Source of the DNA: Sulfuricurvum sp.
GTDB taxonomy: Bacteria > Campylobacterota > Campylobacteria > Campylobacterales > Sulfurimonadaceae
Assembly (NCBI GenBank): GCA_028714915.1
Contig: JAQTLL010000004.1
Coordinates: forward strand, 124,001-188,000
DNA: 64,000 nt
Reading direction: 5' to 3'
Of this stretch, positions 55,501 to 64,000 are shown piece by piece; position 1 is the stretch's first letter; every line of letters begins with the position of its first letter. The notes beneath the pieces are model-generated. The model ran no database searches. It saw nothing but the letters and a program-made list of their open reading frames with translations, and was not told the DNA's origin. The position numbers and the translations under genes were made by a program.

Positions 55501-55748
55501 CACAAAACCGTGTACCGGCAAAAAAACTGCGCCGTCTTGATCCGCTTGAGATGGCGATTAAATTGCAAGAATTACGCCGGACTATTGAGAAGAGGTTGTT
55601 TGTTGATACCGATACATTGGGGCTTTTTGGTGAATATGATGATATCGGTATTACAGCTTTGATGAATGAGATCAAAGAGAATATTGAAAGGTCTGAGTAT
55701 GATAAAACAATAGAAGCAATAAAATGTGCAATGGAGACATTGGAATAA
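52578..55748 (+). CDS. Hybrid sensor histidine kinase (Cache-HAMP-HisKA-HATPase-REC-Hpt)
   Basis: 1056 aa. TM1 is at about 24-46, a periplasmic dCache-like sensor at about 50-335, TM2 at about 337-360, HAMP at about 361-415, and a coiled coil to 450. HisKA has His460 in [12 protein letters not shown]; the kinase domain has [17 protein letters not shown] and [15 protein letters not shown] receiver (about 708-825) has [15 protein letters not shown], and an Hpt domain (about 880-980) has [14 protein letters not shown] full phosphorelay is therefore within one protein. The downstream acceptor may be the REC protein encoded two genes earlier. Confidence 0.93.
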   Translation: MKSWMSCPFIEKYKAKIRRSSLRTIILFWFLILSIFPFMGVAWYAYVKTVDNVVLLESNKLSSTAALNVSTLTNRFNESVKNLANWSNFAIPVKDFLALRSAFLLSKKTLNTFVHTPQYAILLNSQPKTMAKLAAQYDYVYDLFLIDMEGNILYTVKKEAYFGTNLKNGPYSRSRFAQAFRVSAEDGKAHFSDIEHYGPSGGMLAGFITHPLMDESGKMIGIMAMQLNMEIFFGTIGVNSQDVRHYLVGSDGLLRTPLHHPNEVLSRRISTEMFWNGHKEHGVFGKYPDTMTEEAGFYTGPDGQRVLAEYHLVDLLGVRYAHISEIDEREVMRVPNTMATALFFLSLMIAGIIVLTALMISGRIMEPIRELSNASIRYIRGVKGVRVTLRDQNEIGQFGEVFNTLIGTQEENEARLSSLTHEAQKRLEELRKQKAELIQAKEAAEASERAKSEFLAIMSHEIRTPMNGVLGMLGLLERSSLDRIQHHQLTIAKNSTTSLLVLINDILDFSKIEAGRMELEEVEINLHETLEELQESFLFKAQEKDLELILEDSTIECPNIITDSGRLRQILINLIGNALKFTHNGSIIIKASLQRHEQVGRLYLDIVDSGIGIPQDKIEALFDPFTQADGSTTRKYGGTGLGLSIVKRLCELMGGTIYIESTVGEGSIFHIELAVGLGSEEIRSKYSAAGPIGIDEEIQWPIRTRILLVEDNPTNQMVAAGMLDVIGLGTDIVVNGVEALEALRLALNTLPYTLVLMDGQMPVMDGYDATRRIRAGEAGAENCTIPIIAVTANAMAGDREKCMIAGMDDFITKPVDLAILKNTLIKWLISDDCKQSEEIHIQEIFSLKIETLTESPNPRFESEKKLPLWEHEDALKRMGGNEVLLEKIIQSFISDAPQIIHSLKDAITHGSFAEVQFCAHSLKGLSANIGATALQTISKKIESAAKEENSILIEDFSKCEHIMNETLGILSDRISQNRVPAKKLRRLDPLEMAIKLQELRRTIEKRLFVDTDTLGLFGEYDDIGITALMNEIKENIERSEYDKTIEAIKCAMETLE

Positions 55749-55777
55749 AAATTGGGTCACAACAATGGAAAAGGACT

Positions 55778-58700
55778 TTAGCTTTCTAAGCGCCATAAAT
55801 GATCTTGACACCAATTTTGTGACCATTCAAGCAATTTTTCAGATGGCATCGGCCGTGCAATGCCATATCCCTGTATAAGGTCACATCCCATTAACAGGAG
55901 ACGCTCTCCGTGTTCGAGGGTCTCGACCCCTTCCGCAATCACTTCACGGTGAAAAGCGGAAGCCAAGTTAATAATACCTTCCAATATAGCCAAATCATCT
56001 GAATTGCCAAGCATGTCACGGACAAAACTCTGATCAATTTTTAAGATAGCAACGGGAAGACGCTTGAGATAAGTAAGAGATGAATAGCCCGTCCCAAAAT
56101 CATCCAATGCAAAACGGATACCCATTGTTCTGCACTCCTCGATAATATGAGCAGCACGATTAACATCTTCTAACGCGCTGGTCTCAAGAACTTCAATTTC
56201 TAATAAAGAAGAATTAAAACTTTCATGGCGAGAGAGTATGACGCGCAATCGTTCAACAAAATCACCTTGGAGCAACTGTCTGGCCCCAACATTGATACTC
56301 ACTGGTAAATCAAGCCCTTGCTTGCTCCATCGTTCAATCTGTGATATGGCCTCATCAATGACCCACTCACCGATTTCTACCGCCAACGGATGATTTTCGA
56401 TGAAAGGGAGAAAATCCAATGGCGGGATAAGCCCTTGTTTTGGATGGTTCCATCGGATAAGGGCTTCAGCTCCAATGAGTTTACTTGTACGTATATTGAT
56501 TTTTGGTTGATAATAGAGAACAAATTCGTTATCCTTGAGCGCTTGGTGTATTCGTTCTAAAGTTTCATGACGGGTACGTATTGTCCTATCGTGTTCGGGA
56601 TCAAAAATATGGTAACGGTTTTTACCTGCCTGTTTGGCTTCATACATCGCTTGATCTGCCTGACGAATCAGCTGATCCGCATCTACATCATTATGCTGCG
56701 GATAAAAAGTCACTCCAATACTGGCGGATACTTGGAGCATCAGATCATCCAGATGGATAGGTTGATTTGCAGCTTCCAGAAGTCTCTGAATAATTTGCAG
56801 TGCGATTGACGTATTCTGCATGTTAACAATAATGGCAACAAATTCATCTCCACCCAATCTGGAAAGGGTATCTCCTTCGCGGAGGGCTTGTTTCATCCGT
56901 GCAGAAAGTGCAACAAGCAGCTGATCTCCGATACTATGTCCGTAGCGGTCGTTGACCTCTTTGAAGCCGTCCAAATCGAGATAAAGTACCGCAACCTGCT
57001 CCTCTCGCCGTTGAGCCTGAATCATCGCTTGGCGCAGACGATCCGATTTTAAAATACGGTTCGGTAAACCCGTGAGTGCATCGTAGTGGGCAATGTATTC
57101 GAGCTGCCGTTCGTGTTCTTTCATATCAGTGATATCTTTGGTGCTGATCAATATCCGTTTTTTATCGGGCAGAAGAGTCAGTGTCATGGTGATGACAATC
57201 CGTTTCCCCTCTTTGACAAGGCATGTTTTTTCAAAACCTTTTACATATCCTTCCGTAGCGACGGTTTTCATTATTTTGATTGCACGCTCTCTGTCTTCCG
57301 GAATGCTTAAGGCTATACACGAGGTTGCCAAAAGTTCTTCGCGTGTAAAGCCGGTCATTTCCATATAAGCATCATTAAAATCCAAGAAGTTGGATTCCAT
57401 ATCCAATATCGCAATGCCGTCTTTTGAAATATTAAAAATAGTTTCAAACTCTTCTTTCTGCTGCTCCAATTTAATTTGTAGATTCTTTTGTTCTGTAATA
57501 TCGTAAAACCACCCCAAAATACACGATTCGCCTTCAAATTCTATTGGTGTGTAGGAAGCCAGAGCCCAGATCGTTTGATAATTGATGGAGAGTTCTACAA
57601 GCCGATCGTATATAATTTTTTTGTTGTCGATCTGCATTACAATCGCATCATACTCTTCTTTATTGGCATAATAATTTCTGGGGTTTTTACCTAAAACCGT
57701 AGATTGATCGGCTTGAATCAAACGAGCATACGCATTATTCGCAAAAATAACTTCTTGTCCCCCTGCTTTTGCGATTCGAACGGCGATCGGACTTGTCTCC
57801 AGCAGATACAGAAGAGTATTTTCGCTTTTTTTGAGATTATGTAAGAGATTTTTGGTCTCTTCTTCAGCCTCTTTTCGCTCAGTAATATCCTCAATAATCG
57901 CGATTCCGCCATTAATGGTGCCCGTAGTGTCACACAGCGGTGCATAGAACATAATCCCCCAAATCATGGTATTGCTTAGGGTCGACAGATATTCGCCTTC
58001 AAAGGAACCTTCTTCCCCTTCGATAGCTTTTTTTAATGCGGGCAAAATACTCTGATCTTTCAAAGTTTTCATATCAAGACCGATAAGCTTCTCTTTTGGA
58101 GCTTTCATAAGTTGTGCAAAACGGTCGTTGCAATAGGTGACGACAAGATCTTTATTGTAGTGCAGGATCCCTGTGGGGGTGTGCTGAAGAATGAGACGAT
58201 AGCGCTCTTCCCTTTCCAAGGCTTCTTTCTCTCTTGCTTCAGCTTCGAATTGCATGATAATGTTTTTTGTTGTACTTCCATGAATAAATCGCATGACAAT
58301 GATCATGAAAGTGATGTAGAGAATAAGTGCCACAGCCATAATCGTATATAGATCGGTTTCCTCTGTAAAAAGGCGAATGGTAATAGGTGATAGTGCCAGG
58401 ATAAGAAACCCTATACCGCTCACGAGATCAGCTGCATTTGAAATTGTATTAGCCGTTGACAAGCCAGCTAGAATAAAAATTAAAAAAATAAGATGTTCAG
58501 GATTATGGGCAGAAAATAATAGGATACCGGATGAACCCCAAATCATACCGGAGATGAGTGTGCCGATACGAATATTTCTCAGGTGCATATGCATAACAGC
58601 AGTGTCAGGTTCGGTAGATCTCTGATATAGGATGATGAGCGTTATACGTACAAGCGACACAAGAAGAAGTAAAAGGAACCATGCAGATACAATCTTAGGA

Positions 58701-58819
58701 TTGGTCACACTTGACTGAATAAAAATAAGTGCCAGCCCTAACAGCAGACTCAAGATTATTCCTATTTTACTGGACTTGAGTAAGTTTTGCAGCTGCTGGG
58801 CTTGTCTTCGTGTATTCAT
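55778..58819 (-). CDS. Membrane PAS-GGDEF-EAL c-di-GMP protein
   Basis: 1013 aa from ATG 58819 (AGAGAGGA five bases upstream), with a longer frame start rejected. About six TM helices occupy residues 20-180. Three PAS domains follow (ILQHTPTGILHYN; LLETSPIAVRIAKAGG; IFNISKDGIAILD). The GGDEF domain is intact (LSRLGGDEFVAI), and the EAL domain is intact (GAEALIRWNHP; FALDDFGTGYSSLTYL). It may both make and degrade c-di-GMP, with one activity dominating. It is convergent with the hybrid kinase gene (29 bases between), forming the right edge of the sensory region. Confidence 0.92.
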   Translation of the reverse strand: MNTRRQAQQLQNLLKSSKIGIILSLLLGLALIFIQSSVTNPKIVSAWFLLLLLVSLVRITLIILYQRSTEPDTAVMHMHLRNIRIGTLISGMIWGSSGILLFSAHNPEHLIFLIFILAGLSTANTISNAADLVSGIGFLILALSPITIRLFTEETDLYTIMAVALILYITFMIIVMRFIHGSTTKNIIMQFEAEAREKEALEREERYRLILQHTPTGILHYNKDLVVTYCNDRFAQLMKAPKEKLIGLDMKTLKDQSILPALKKAIEGEEGSFEGEYLSTLSNTMIWGIMFYAPLCDTTGTINGGIAIIEDITERKEAEEETKNLLHNLKKSENTLLYLLETSPIAVRIAKAGGQEVIFANNAYARLIQADQSTVLGKNPRNYYANKEEYDAIVMQIDNKKIIYDRLVELSINYQTIWALASYTPIEFEGESCILGWFYDITEQKNLQIKLEQQKEEFETIFNISKDGIAILDMESNFLDFNDAYMEMTGFTREELLATSCIALSIPEDRERAIKIMKTVATEGYVKGFEKTCLVKEGKRIVITMTLTLLPDKKRILISTKDITDMKEHERQLEYIAHYDALTGLPNRILKSDRLRQAMIQAQRREEQVAVLYLDLDGFKEVNDRYGHSIGDQLLVALSARMKQALREGDTLSRLGGDEFVAIIVNMQNTSIALQIIQRLLEAANQPIHLDDLMLQVSASIGVTFYPQHNDVDADQLIRQADQAMYEAKQAGKNRYHIFDPEHDRTIRTRHETLERIHQALKDNEFVLYYQPKINIRTSKLIGAEALIRWNHPKQGLIPPLDFLPFIENHPLAVEIGEWVIDEAISQIERWSKQGLDLPVSINVGARQLLQGDFVERLRVILSRHESFNSSLLEIEVLETSALEDVNRAAHIIEECRTMGIRFALDDFGTGYSSLTYLKRLPVAILKIDQSFVRDMLGNSDDLAILEGIINLASAFHREVIAEGVETLEHGERLLLMGCDLIQGYGIARPMPSEKLLEWSQNWCQDHLWRLES

Positions 58820-58903
58820 TAGTTCCTCTCTAAGGAAATATCTTTTTAGTGTATCGTATATTAATAATAAAACGACTGTAGCTTCGCTTTTCTTAGAGAT
58901 CAA

Positions 58904-60286
58904 TCAGATTTTATCATTCTCTGTATTTACTTCAGCAGGCAATTTTTTACGCATCACAAAATAAATAGCAATCCCAATCCCGCTCCAAAGAGTAAAACGG
59001 ATCCATGTATGGGTTTCAAGCCCTGCCATGATAAAGATCAAAAGGGCAAAATTTAGGGGGATAAGAATCCAAAACATAGGGACGCGGAATGTTCCCACCA
59101 GCCCTTTTTTACGTAAAATAATAATGGCTACCGCTACGATAAAATAAGCAAACAGTGTCCCGATGTTAACAAGTTCTGCAAGGATTTTGAGCGGTACAAA
59201 TCCTGCTAAAAAGGCGAGAAAGAAACCACCGTACAGGGTAAGTTTAAACGGTGTATTATAGGTAGGGTGCACTTCACACAGTTTTTTTGGTAAGAAACCA
59301 TCGCGTGAGAGGGCAAACGCTACACGAGTAAATCCAAGCCCCATAACGAGCATAACCGTGGTAATGGTGAGAACTGCGCCCAACGCGATAAGACTTGCCA
59401 GTACCGGTTCATCCACACGCATCATGGCAAAGGCAAGAGCATGCGGGACGGCAAGCTCTTTATAGCTGACCATCGAGGTGAGGGTGAAACTCACGAGGAT
59501 AAAAAACATGGTTGAAAATGCCAAGGAGAGCATGAGCGCTTTTGGGATAGTCTTGGTGGGGTCTTTTGTTTCTTCCGCAACGGTAGAGATAGCATCGAAT
59601 CCGAGATAAGCAAAGATAATAAGGCTTGTCGCGTGCCATACTCCCTGCCAGCCATACGGGAAAAAATTACGGATATTCTCAATATCAAAATGTTTTAATC
59701 CGAAGATAACGAAGACAGAGAGGACAACAATCTTGATATAGACCACGATATTGTTCACCCGTGCACTCTCTTTTATCCCAATAGCCAGCAACGTGAAAAT
59801 AGCGCCAATAACAAGAAAAGCACTAATATCGACAAATGTTCCTGCTGCAGGGTTGTACGCACCGCTGAGTGCTGTGGGGAGTGAGAGATGAAAATTGGTT
59901 TCGATGAAGGTACGAAAATACCCAGACCATCCCGTAGCCACGGCACTCGTAGCAACCCCGTATTCGAGAAGTAAATTCCATCCAACTAACCATGCAAAAA
60001 ACTCACCAAGCGTCGCATACGTATAGTTGTAGGCACTCCCAGATACCGGATAGATTGAGCTCATCTCTGCATAGATGAGCGCGGTGATACCGATAGCAAC
60101 CGCCCCGATGAGAAAAGATAATACAATTGCAGGTCCTGCCGTGGTAGCCGCCGCTTGACCTGTGATAACAAATATCCCAGCCCCGATAATCGCACCGACA
60201 CCGATAAACGAGACGTCAAGAAGATTAAGGTGACGTGCTAACCCAGAGCTGCCGATTTTTGGGATTTTAGTGGTGAATAGACCCAT
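58904..60286 (-). CDS. APC-superfamily amino acid permease
   Basis: 460 aa with about 12 TM helices. The APC signature is at the N-terminus: LLDVSFIGVGAIIGAGIFVITGQ (TM1 unwound GAGIF) and AGPAIVLSFLIGAVAIGITALIYAEMSS. IFAYLGFDAISTVAEETKDPTKTIP (TM6 region) is typical of the cationic amino acid transporter (CAT) subfamily. The substrate is probably an amino acid. It is followed by the GGDEF/EAL gene on the same strand but without overlap (84 bases). The right flank is the att-like site of the integrated element. Confidence 0.9.
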   Translation of the reverse strand: MGLFTTKIPKIGSSGLARHLNLLDVSFIGVGAIIGAGIFVITGQAAATTAGPAIVLSFLIGAVAIGITALIYAEMSSIYPVSGSAYNYTYATLGEFFAWLVGWNLLLEYGVATSAVATGWSGYFRTFIETNFHLSLPTALSGAYNPAAGTFVDISAFLVIGAIFTLLAIGIKESARVNNIVVYIKIVVLSVFVIFGLKHFDIENIRNFFPYGWQGVWHATSLIIFAYLGFDAISTVAEETKDPTKTIPKALMLSLAFSTMFFILVSFTLTSMVSYKELAVPHALAFAMMRVDEPVLASLIALGAVLTITTVMLVMGLGFTRVAFALSRDGFLPKKLCEVHPTYNTPFKLTLYGGFFLAFLAGFVPLKILAELVNIGTLFAYFIVAVAIIILRKKGLVGTFRVPMFWILIPLNFALLIFIMAGLETHTWIRFTLWSGIGIAIYFVMRKKLPAEVNTENDKI

Positions 60287-60372
60287 AAATACCTACTTTT
60301 TGACAATTGTACTGAAAATAGCATTAAAGAAATGAATATAAATAAGAAGAGAGAGAGGAGTTTAAAAAGTGT

Positions 60373-60395
60373 TGGTGCGGACGGGGGGACTCAAA
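60373..60395 (-). mobile_element. Probable att site: tRNA 3'-end fragment
   Basis: The reverse complement ends GAGTCCCCCCGTCCGCACCA, that is, T-arm 3' strand, acceptor 3' strand CGTCCGC, discriminator A and CCA. The matching T-arm 5' strand and the rest of the tRNA are missing; the sequence upstream is AT-rich and unrelated. Duplicated tRNA 3' ends next to a tyrosine integrase are the standard signature of site-specific integration. Discriminator A and a GC-rich acceptor would fit tRNA-Leu, but identity is uncertain. Confidence 0.75.
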
Positions 60396-60578
60396 TTATC
60401 AAGATAACTTTCGATGCCCGTCCCTACGGTATTCAAAATATTTAACTCATACACAAATATCATATCGTGATAACAAAAAGATAACAAATCCCTCAAAGTG
60501 ACTATTCGATTATATTATAAATATATTACTTGAACTATGGTTGAAAGCTCACTCTCAATCAACAGTCTTATACATATA

Positions 60579-60739
60579 GTGAGATGTTAGATGCGTGAGA
60601 TGGAAGGCTTACCTCTTCTACCCCTTCCATCCCATTAATTTATAATAATAATTAAATATTTATGTATATGATTGATATTGAGAGGGATGGTGAGGGTAGA
60701 AAGAATTTTATTGCGCATCTCACGCATCTAACATCTCAC
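60579..60739. repeat. Long inverted repeat between att site and integrase
   Basis: A perfect 24-bp inverted repeat (60579-60602 and 60716-60739; left arm begins GTGAGATGTTAGATGCGTGA) encloses a second imperfect one (TTCTACCCCTTCCATCCC near 60617 and GGGATGGTGAGGGTAGAA near 60684). Each outer arm itself holds two direct GTGAGATG boxes eight bases apart, four boxes in all. The unit could bind the integrase arms, an excisionase or a repressor, or be a foldback element. Confidence 0.8.
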
Positions 60740-60849
60740 GTAACCAACATTACCCTTTAACTTCAACGGTTATTAGTCATTTTCACTATTTGATATAAAA
60801 TAAAATAATCCAAATCCTTATATGTATATATAGTATTTAGGAGGACGAA

Positions 60850-61995
60850 ATGAGTCAAATTGGCAAGAAAGTAAGGGTAGCAGAAGGAATATATAAAAGA
60901 TTGGACACCAAGGGAGAGCTAAGTTATTATATAAACTTTAGAAATGAATTTGGTAAGAGTAAATGGCTACTGATAGGGAAAAAAGCTGATGGGATAACTC
61001 AGGCATATTGTAAACAGAAAAGAAGCCAAATAATAAATATGAGGAATCTAGGTGAGGATGTTTCAAATATTAGAAAGAAGAATACGTTCTCGTTTGATGA
61101 TTTGACAGTTGATTATTTTGAACATGTAAAATATGCTGAATTCAAAAATCCACAAGCTTTCAGACAAAGATACAACGACTACATCAAAAGTAGTTTAGGT
61201 CATATGCCAGCTGATTCAATTACAAAGAAACACATTAATGATTTAGTGATTACCCTAAAGAAGAAAAATCTGTCGGCATCATCTATTGAAAGAATTCGCC
61301 AGCAAATATCAGCAATCTATACTACAGGTATAAATAATGAAAAAGCTAAGCATAATCCAGCATCAATCTCAAAAGGAGATGGTAATTCAATGGTTCGCTT
61401 GAATAAAAAAAGCATCAATAACCATAGAGAGCGATATTTAAGTAAAGAGGAGGCAAACCTATTATTAGATACTTTGATTGTATACAGGTTTGATCTATAT
61501 TTCATAACTCTAATTAGCTTAACGACGGGGGCAAGAGCTGGAGAAATATTAAGCATTCAAAATAAGGATATTGATATTGTAAATGGATTCTTTAACTTAG
61601 ATGAGACAAAGAATGGTACCAGCAGAAAACTCAAAATGACAAGTAAAGTGTTTGATATTATCAAAAATAGAGAAATAGATTTCAGTAGCCCAAACAAGTA
61701 CCTATTTACAAGTAAATATGGTAGAAAATTAGCTGGAATCCCTCACATATATACAAAAATTGTAAAGGAATTATTCAACAGTGAACTTGATGACGATGAT
61801 AGAAAATATAAGGTTTGCTTTCATACAAATAGACACACATTTGCATCACAGCTTGCAATAAATGGCACCCCAATATTCACCATTCAGAGGCTGATGGGGC
61901 ATAAAGACATTAATATGACGCTCCGCTATGCAAAACTATCCCCTGATGTTGGAGTAGATGCAGTGGAAGCACTGGAAAATAAATTCATACTCTGA
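60850..61995 (+). CDS. Tyrosine site-specific integrase
   Basis: 381 aa phage-type integrase. The N-terminal arm/SAM-like DNA-binding region covers about 1-190 (FDDLTVDYFEHVKY). The catalytic domain has Arg229 in TTGARAGEIL, His325/Arg328 in CFHTNRHTFASQLA, His351 in MGHKDINMTLRY and the nucleophile Tyr360. A very strong ribosome site (AGGAGG) precedes it. It sits beside the tRNA-derived att fragment, as for genomic islands. Codon use is AT-rich, unlike the chromosome to its left. Confidence 0.93.
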   Translation: MSQIGKKVRVAEGIYKRLDTKGELSYYINFRNEFGKSKWLLIGKKADGITQAYCKQKRSQIINMRNLGEDVSNIRKKNTFSFDDLTVDYFEHVKYAEFKNPQAFRQRYNDYIKSSLGHMPADSITKKHINDLVITLKKKNLSASSIERIRQQISAIYTTGINNEKAKHNPASISKGDGNSMVRLNKKSINNHRERYLSKEEANLLLDTLIVYRFDLYFITLISLTTGARAGEILSIQNKDIDIVNGFFNLDETKNGTSRKLKMTSKVFDIIKNREIDFSSPNKYLFTSKYGRKLAGIPHIYTKIVKELFNSELDDDDRKYKVCFHTNRHTFASQLAINGTPIFTIQRLMGHKDINMTLRYAKLSPDVGVDAVEALENKFIL

Positions 61996-62029
61996 CTTCT
62001 TAGTGATTGCCTAGCTCTGCATATATAGT

Positions 62030-62035
62030 TATAAT
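62030..62035 (+). promoter_or_regulatory. -10 box upstream of the unknown gene at 62066
   Basis: TATAAT in AGTTATAATCTATA, 30 bases before the ATG, in the short gap after the integrase gene. Confidence 0.4.
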
Positions 62036-62065
62036 CTATATATCTACGGGTATAGGGTTAAATTT

Positions 62066-62926
62066 ATGATAGCAGATAGAGCAGATGCAGTTTATACATA
62101 TTATGAAGATTCTAATTTGTGCAAAGACTACGAGATTGACAATAGTTTTCTATTTGATCTACTCCAAAGAACAAAATACAATACATATTTAAAATTTGTT
62201 GCTGATAATTTAGTAGATTTTACTGATTACTATTTTGAGGAAATGCGAAGTGAACAGTTTCATAAAGAGATGTGTGACAAATTTGATATTAAAAGCATAA
62301 GTGAATTTAGAAAAATTCTACAGATTAAATTAGGTATTGATTTAAAAGAATTAATACAATATTTCCAACAAACCAAATCTTTCAAATCTCATAGAGCAGT
62401 AACGGTTACTCAGCCATATAGTGCAAATGGAGAAATTGAGTATCAAGCAATAGATAGCAGTTATATTGTGTCACTCTATCATCCTGAAGCGATTATACAT
62501 ATCCAAAATTTATCAAGACCTACTATTAGATTTAACAGAAATTCAATTGTACTTGCAGAGATAGATTTGAATTTAGCAGATAATGCAATGATTGATTATA
62601 TTGCTCAACTTAGGAAATATCATGAAAAGAATTCAGAAGAATTTTCACTTACAGACTTGCTTGAATATAATCAAAATATCAATAATCATTTAGAGAGACA
62701 AAGATCAAAACGCTCTTACTATGCTGATTTATTATTTATATACGATAGAACAGTTGAGAGACATGCAAAGAATTATCATCATGTATATCCAAATATTTCC
62801 TCTGAATTAAAAAAGCGTAATAATAAAGACTTCCTCAGCGTACGTAACATAAAAGATTACCACAATACAATAAGAGAATTAATTCCAAAACTAGAAGAGT
62901 TCATATCCAAAAGATGGTTCCTTTAA
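62066..62926 (+). CDS. Unknown protein of the integrated element
   Basis: 286 aa, no signal peptide or TM helix. The N-terminal half is helical and rich in Tyr/Asp/Glu (LLQRTKYNTYLKFVADNLVDFTDYYFEEM; ISEFRKILQIKLGIDLKELIQYF). The centre has a beta-like segment (SSYIVSLYHPEAIIHIQNLSRPTIRFNRNSIVLAEIDLNL), and the C-terminus is helical (LERQRSKRSYYADLLFIYDRTVERHAKNYHHVYP; LIPKLEEFISKRWFL). I recognise no family. It follows the integrase with its own promoter-like box, a cargo position often used by defence or regulatory genes. Confidence 0.75.
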   Translation: MIADRADAVYTYYEDSNLCKDYEIDNSFLFDLLQRTKYNTYLKFVADNLVDFTDYYFEEMRSEQFHKEMCDKFDIKSISEFRKILQIKLGIDLKELIQYFQQTKSFKSHRAVTVTQPYSANGEIEYQAIDSSYIVSLYHPEAIIHIQNLSRPTIRFNRNSIVLAEIDLNLADNAMIDYIAQLRKYHEKNSEEFSLTDLLEYNQNINNHLERQRSKRSYYADLLFIYDRTVERHAKNYHHVYPNISSELKKRNNKDFLSVRNIKDYHNTIRELIPKLEEFISKRWFL

Positions 62927-63239
62927 CTATTGACTCTATGCATATAGAGCAATCAGTAATTTTCTAATTAATGTGCTCAATCCAACCTGCTACTTTATTC
63001 CAAAAAATACGGCTCGTATATTCAGTCTATTCATAAAATGCTTTTAATACAGGTATGGAATAAGCTTAACTTTATCTTAAATTTCTTGCAATTAAAACTA
63101 TTCTTATATGCATTTAGCTTTCTTTCATCCTAACGAACTTCCTAATAAAATTTCCCTTACGAACCAACACAGAGGCGTCTAGTTAGTTCTATTTCAAATT
63201 TCTAGAATTTGAGAACAACTAAAAAATAAAGGGTCAGCT
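62927..63239. other. Gene-free 313 bp with an operator-like palindrome
   Basis: No convincing ORF. At 63186-63216 there is a palindrome, GTTCT-attt-CAAATT-tctag-AATTTG-AGAAC, centred about 40 bases before the next gene, a typical place for a repressor site of an element-encoded regulator. The remainder is AT-rich without recognisable structure. Confidence 0.5.
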
Positions 63240-63551
63240 ATGGGTAAATATTTCAGTGTAAGTGATTGTGAGTTGATTATAGATGAAAATTCAACATTTG
63301 TAAACTTCATTAATAGTCGAGAAGATGGCGCTATTTATAGCTTTGAGATGAAAAAATTCAAAGAGCTTCTAAAGCATGGTGGTAAACAGTGGAAAATACC
63401 AAGTAAATACACAGCAACTGGATATGTTGAACTTTCATTTCATACAGGAAGAAGACATATATCAAACAAAGGTGGGGATATTAACACCTATTTCAAGGAC
63501 TATGAATACAAATTAATGATGCAAGAATTAGAAGAAATATTGGGTGCATGA
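63240..63551 (+). CDS. Small unknown protein of the integrated element
   Basis: 103 aa with a good ribosome site (AAAGGGTCAGCT). SDCELIIDENSTFVNFINS, GAIYSFEMKKFKELLKHGG and GYVELSFHTGRRHISNKGGDINTYF give a mixed alpha/beta, mildly basic protein. No family recognised. It overlaps the excisionase-like gene by four bases, so the two are probably co-regulated. Confidence 0.65.
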   Translation: MGKYFSVSDCELIIDENSTFVNFINSREDGAIYSFEMKKFKELLKHGGKQWKIPSKYTATGYVELSFHTGRRHISNKGGDINTYFKDYEYKLMMQELEEILGA

Positions 63552-63748
63552 ATATGAAAACTCAATATTTAAGTCCTAAAGAAGCCAGTGCCTTTCTTGG
63601 GGTATCTGTGAATTTATTACAAAAGTGGCGCACGCAGTGCGTTGGCATACCCTATGTTAAATTGGGCGAGAGCACAAGCAGTATCATCAGGTATAGCCTT
63701 GATGATCTTATTGAATATGTTAATAGTAAAAAAATTAAAACGCTCTAG
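63548..63748 (+). CDS. Excisionase/MerR-like helix-turn-helix protein
   Basis: 66 aa. The winged HTH of the excisionase/AlpA type is clear: YLSPKEASAFLGVSVNLLQKWRTQ then GIPYVKLGESTSSIIRYSLDDLIEYVNSKK. Such small proteins direct integrase toward excision or act as element repressors. It overlaps the previous gene and precedes the P-loop protein by 11 bases, forming a three-gene element operon. Confidence 0.85.
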   Translation: MNMKTQYLSPKEASAFLGVSVNLLQKWRTQCVGIPYVKLGESTSSIIRYSLDDLIEYVNSKKIKTL

Positions 63749-63759
63749 GGGAGAACGCC

Positions 63760-64000
63760 ATGTTTGATGAAAGTAAAATAATAGATGAAGCAGGAAGTTT
63801 CATAAAAGATGCGGTGACAAGCATACAGGAGTATTTAAACATATCAGAGGATATGGGATTGCAAATATTATTATCTATGATGTCAATTGTAATTGGAAAT
63901 AAAGCCCATACATATGCGGGATCAATGATGCCATTGAAAGCCAATTTATGGACTATTATACTTGCAGATAGTGGAGTATCTGCTAAAAGTACCTCCATGG
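63760..64000 (+). CDS. Probable replication/primase-helicase protein (truncated by window)
   Basis: Starts at ATG 63760 (GGGGAG upstream); 80 codons are visible and the frame is open at the window edge. After an acidic helical N-terminus (MFDESKIIDEAGSFIKDA), ILLSMMSIVIGNKAHTY and LWTIILADSGVSAKSTSM look like the segment before and at a P-loop, similar to DUF3987-type (YfjI-like) helicase/primase proteins of integrative elements, although the loop is not a textbook GxxGxGKS. Identity is tentative until the rest is seen. Confidence 0.45.
   Translation, partial: MFDESKIIDEAGSFIKDAVTSIQEYLNISEDMGLQILLSMMSIVIGNKAHTYAGSMMPLKANLWTIILADSGVSAKSTSM

Larger units (their letters stand above)
60287..60849. 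other. 563-bp gene-free stretch at the element boundary
   Basis: No reading frame here is convincing. It holds the tRNA 3'-end fragment (60373-60395), a 161-bp inverted-repeat structure (60579-60739), and the integrase ribosome site AGGAGG next to ATG 60850. The base composition shifts to AT-rich to the right of the tRNA fragment. Confidence 0.7.

Noticed and set aside
55778..58903. Longer N-terminus for the GGDEF/EAL protein (start at 58903)
   Set aside because: ATG 58819 has a proper Shine-Dalgarno and starts a sequence like other family members; the extra 28 residues have no supporting ribosome site.
60362..60440. A complete tRNA gene next to the integrase
   Set aside because: Only the acceptor 3' strand, T-arm 3' strand and CCA are present. 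The T-arm 5' strand, anticodon arm and acceptor 5' strand cannot be found, so it is an att-type fragment.

Overview
The window is chromosomal DNA of a Campylobacterota (Epsilonproteobacteria) member. The best guess is a free-living Sulfurimonadaceae-type organism (Sulfuricurvum/Sulfurimonas-like). This rests on gene order and content: recA-eno-ftsB-like-AMIN; RNase J and ksgA next to hisF, a nucleoside-phosphorylase-like gene, rlmN and a 31-aa hydrophobic peptide; an mqnD of the futalosine menaquinone route; thyX; ccoG; and a very large sensory repertoire. The species call is inference.

Layout. 1-3.7 kb: a BtuB-like TonB receptor preceded by a possible 54-codon ORF, and a Cache-type chemoreceptor. 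3.8-35.2 kb: mostly housekeeping genes in tight, overlapping operons (rqcH-like, cdsA-dxr-hydrolase-tsaD, tpx, recA-eno-ftsB-like-AMIN, mqnD, fliQ, murB, ccoG, purM, speE-like, coaE, dapF, prfA, rpsT, glmM-lspA, tRNA-Val, thrS-infC-rpmI-rplT, thyX, rnj, ksgA, hisF, rlmN). An Abi_2 abortive-infection gene sits between fliQ and murB. Two families of intergenic hairpin repeats lie here: a palindromic/MITE-like family, and a three-hairpin family with a conserved linker and compensatory stem changes.

36.2-58.8 kb is a sensory and c-di-GMP supercluster. It runs: GGDEF/EAL protein, PAS protein, soluble receptor with two signalling tips, triple-CheW protein, CheB, HEAT-like protein, CheR, single-domain receiver, small CheZ-like protein, CheY, long-linker CheA, CheW with an inserted CZB domain, STAS-like protein, second CheW-CZB protein, ParA-like ATPase, REC protein, small protein, hybrid kinase, and a divergent GGDEF/EAL protein. 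Apart from the hybrid kinase and the GGDEF/EAL proteins, none of the core components has an evident membrane segment. I infer a cytoplasmic, ParA-positioned chemosensory array in which the zinc-binding CZB sensor has moved from receptor to adaptor. This is the best candidate in the window for an undescribed system.

58.9-60.3 kb: an APC permease. From about 60.37 kb the sequence becomes visibly AT-richer and looks like the left end of an integrated element: a tRNA 3'-end fragment (probable att core), a long inverted repeat, a tyrosine integrase, unknown genes, an excisionase-like HTH protein and the start of a probable P-loop replication protein that runs off the window. The intact tRNA should lie at the far end, outside this window.
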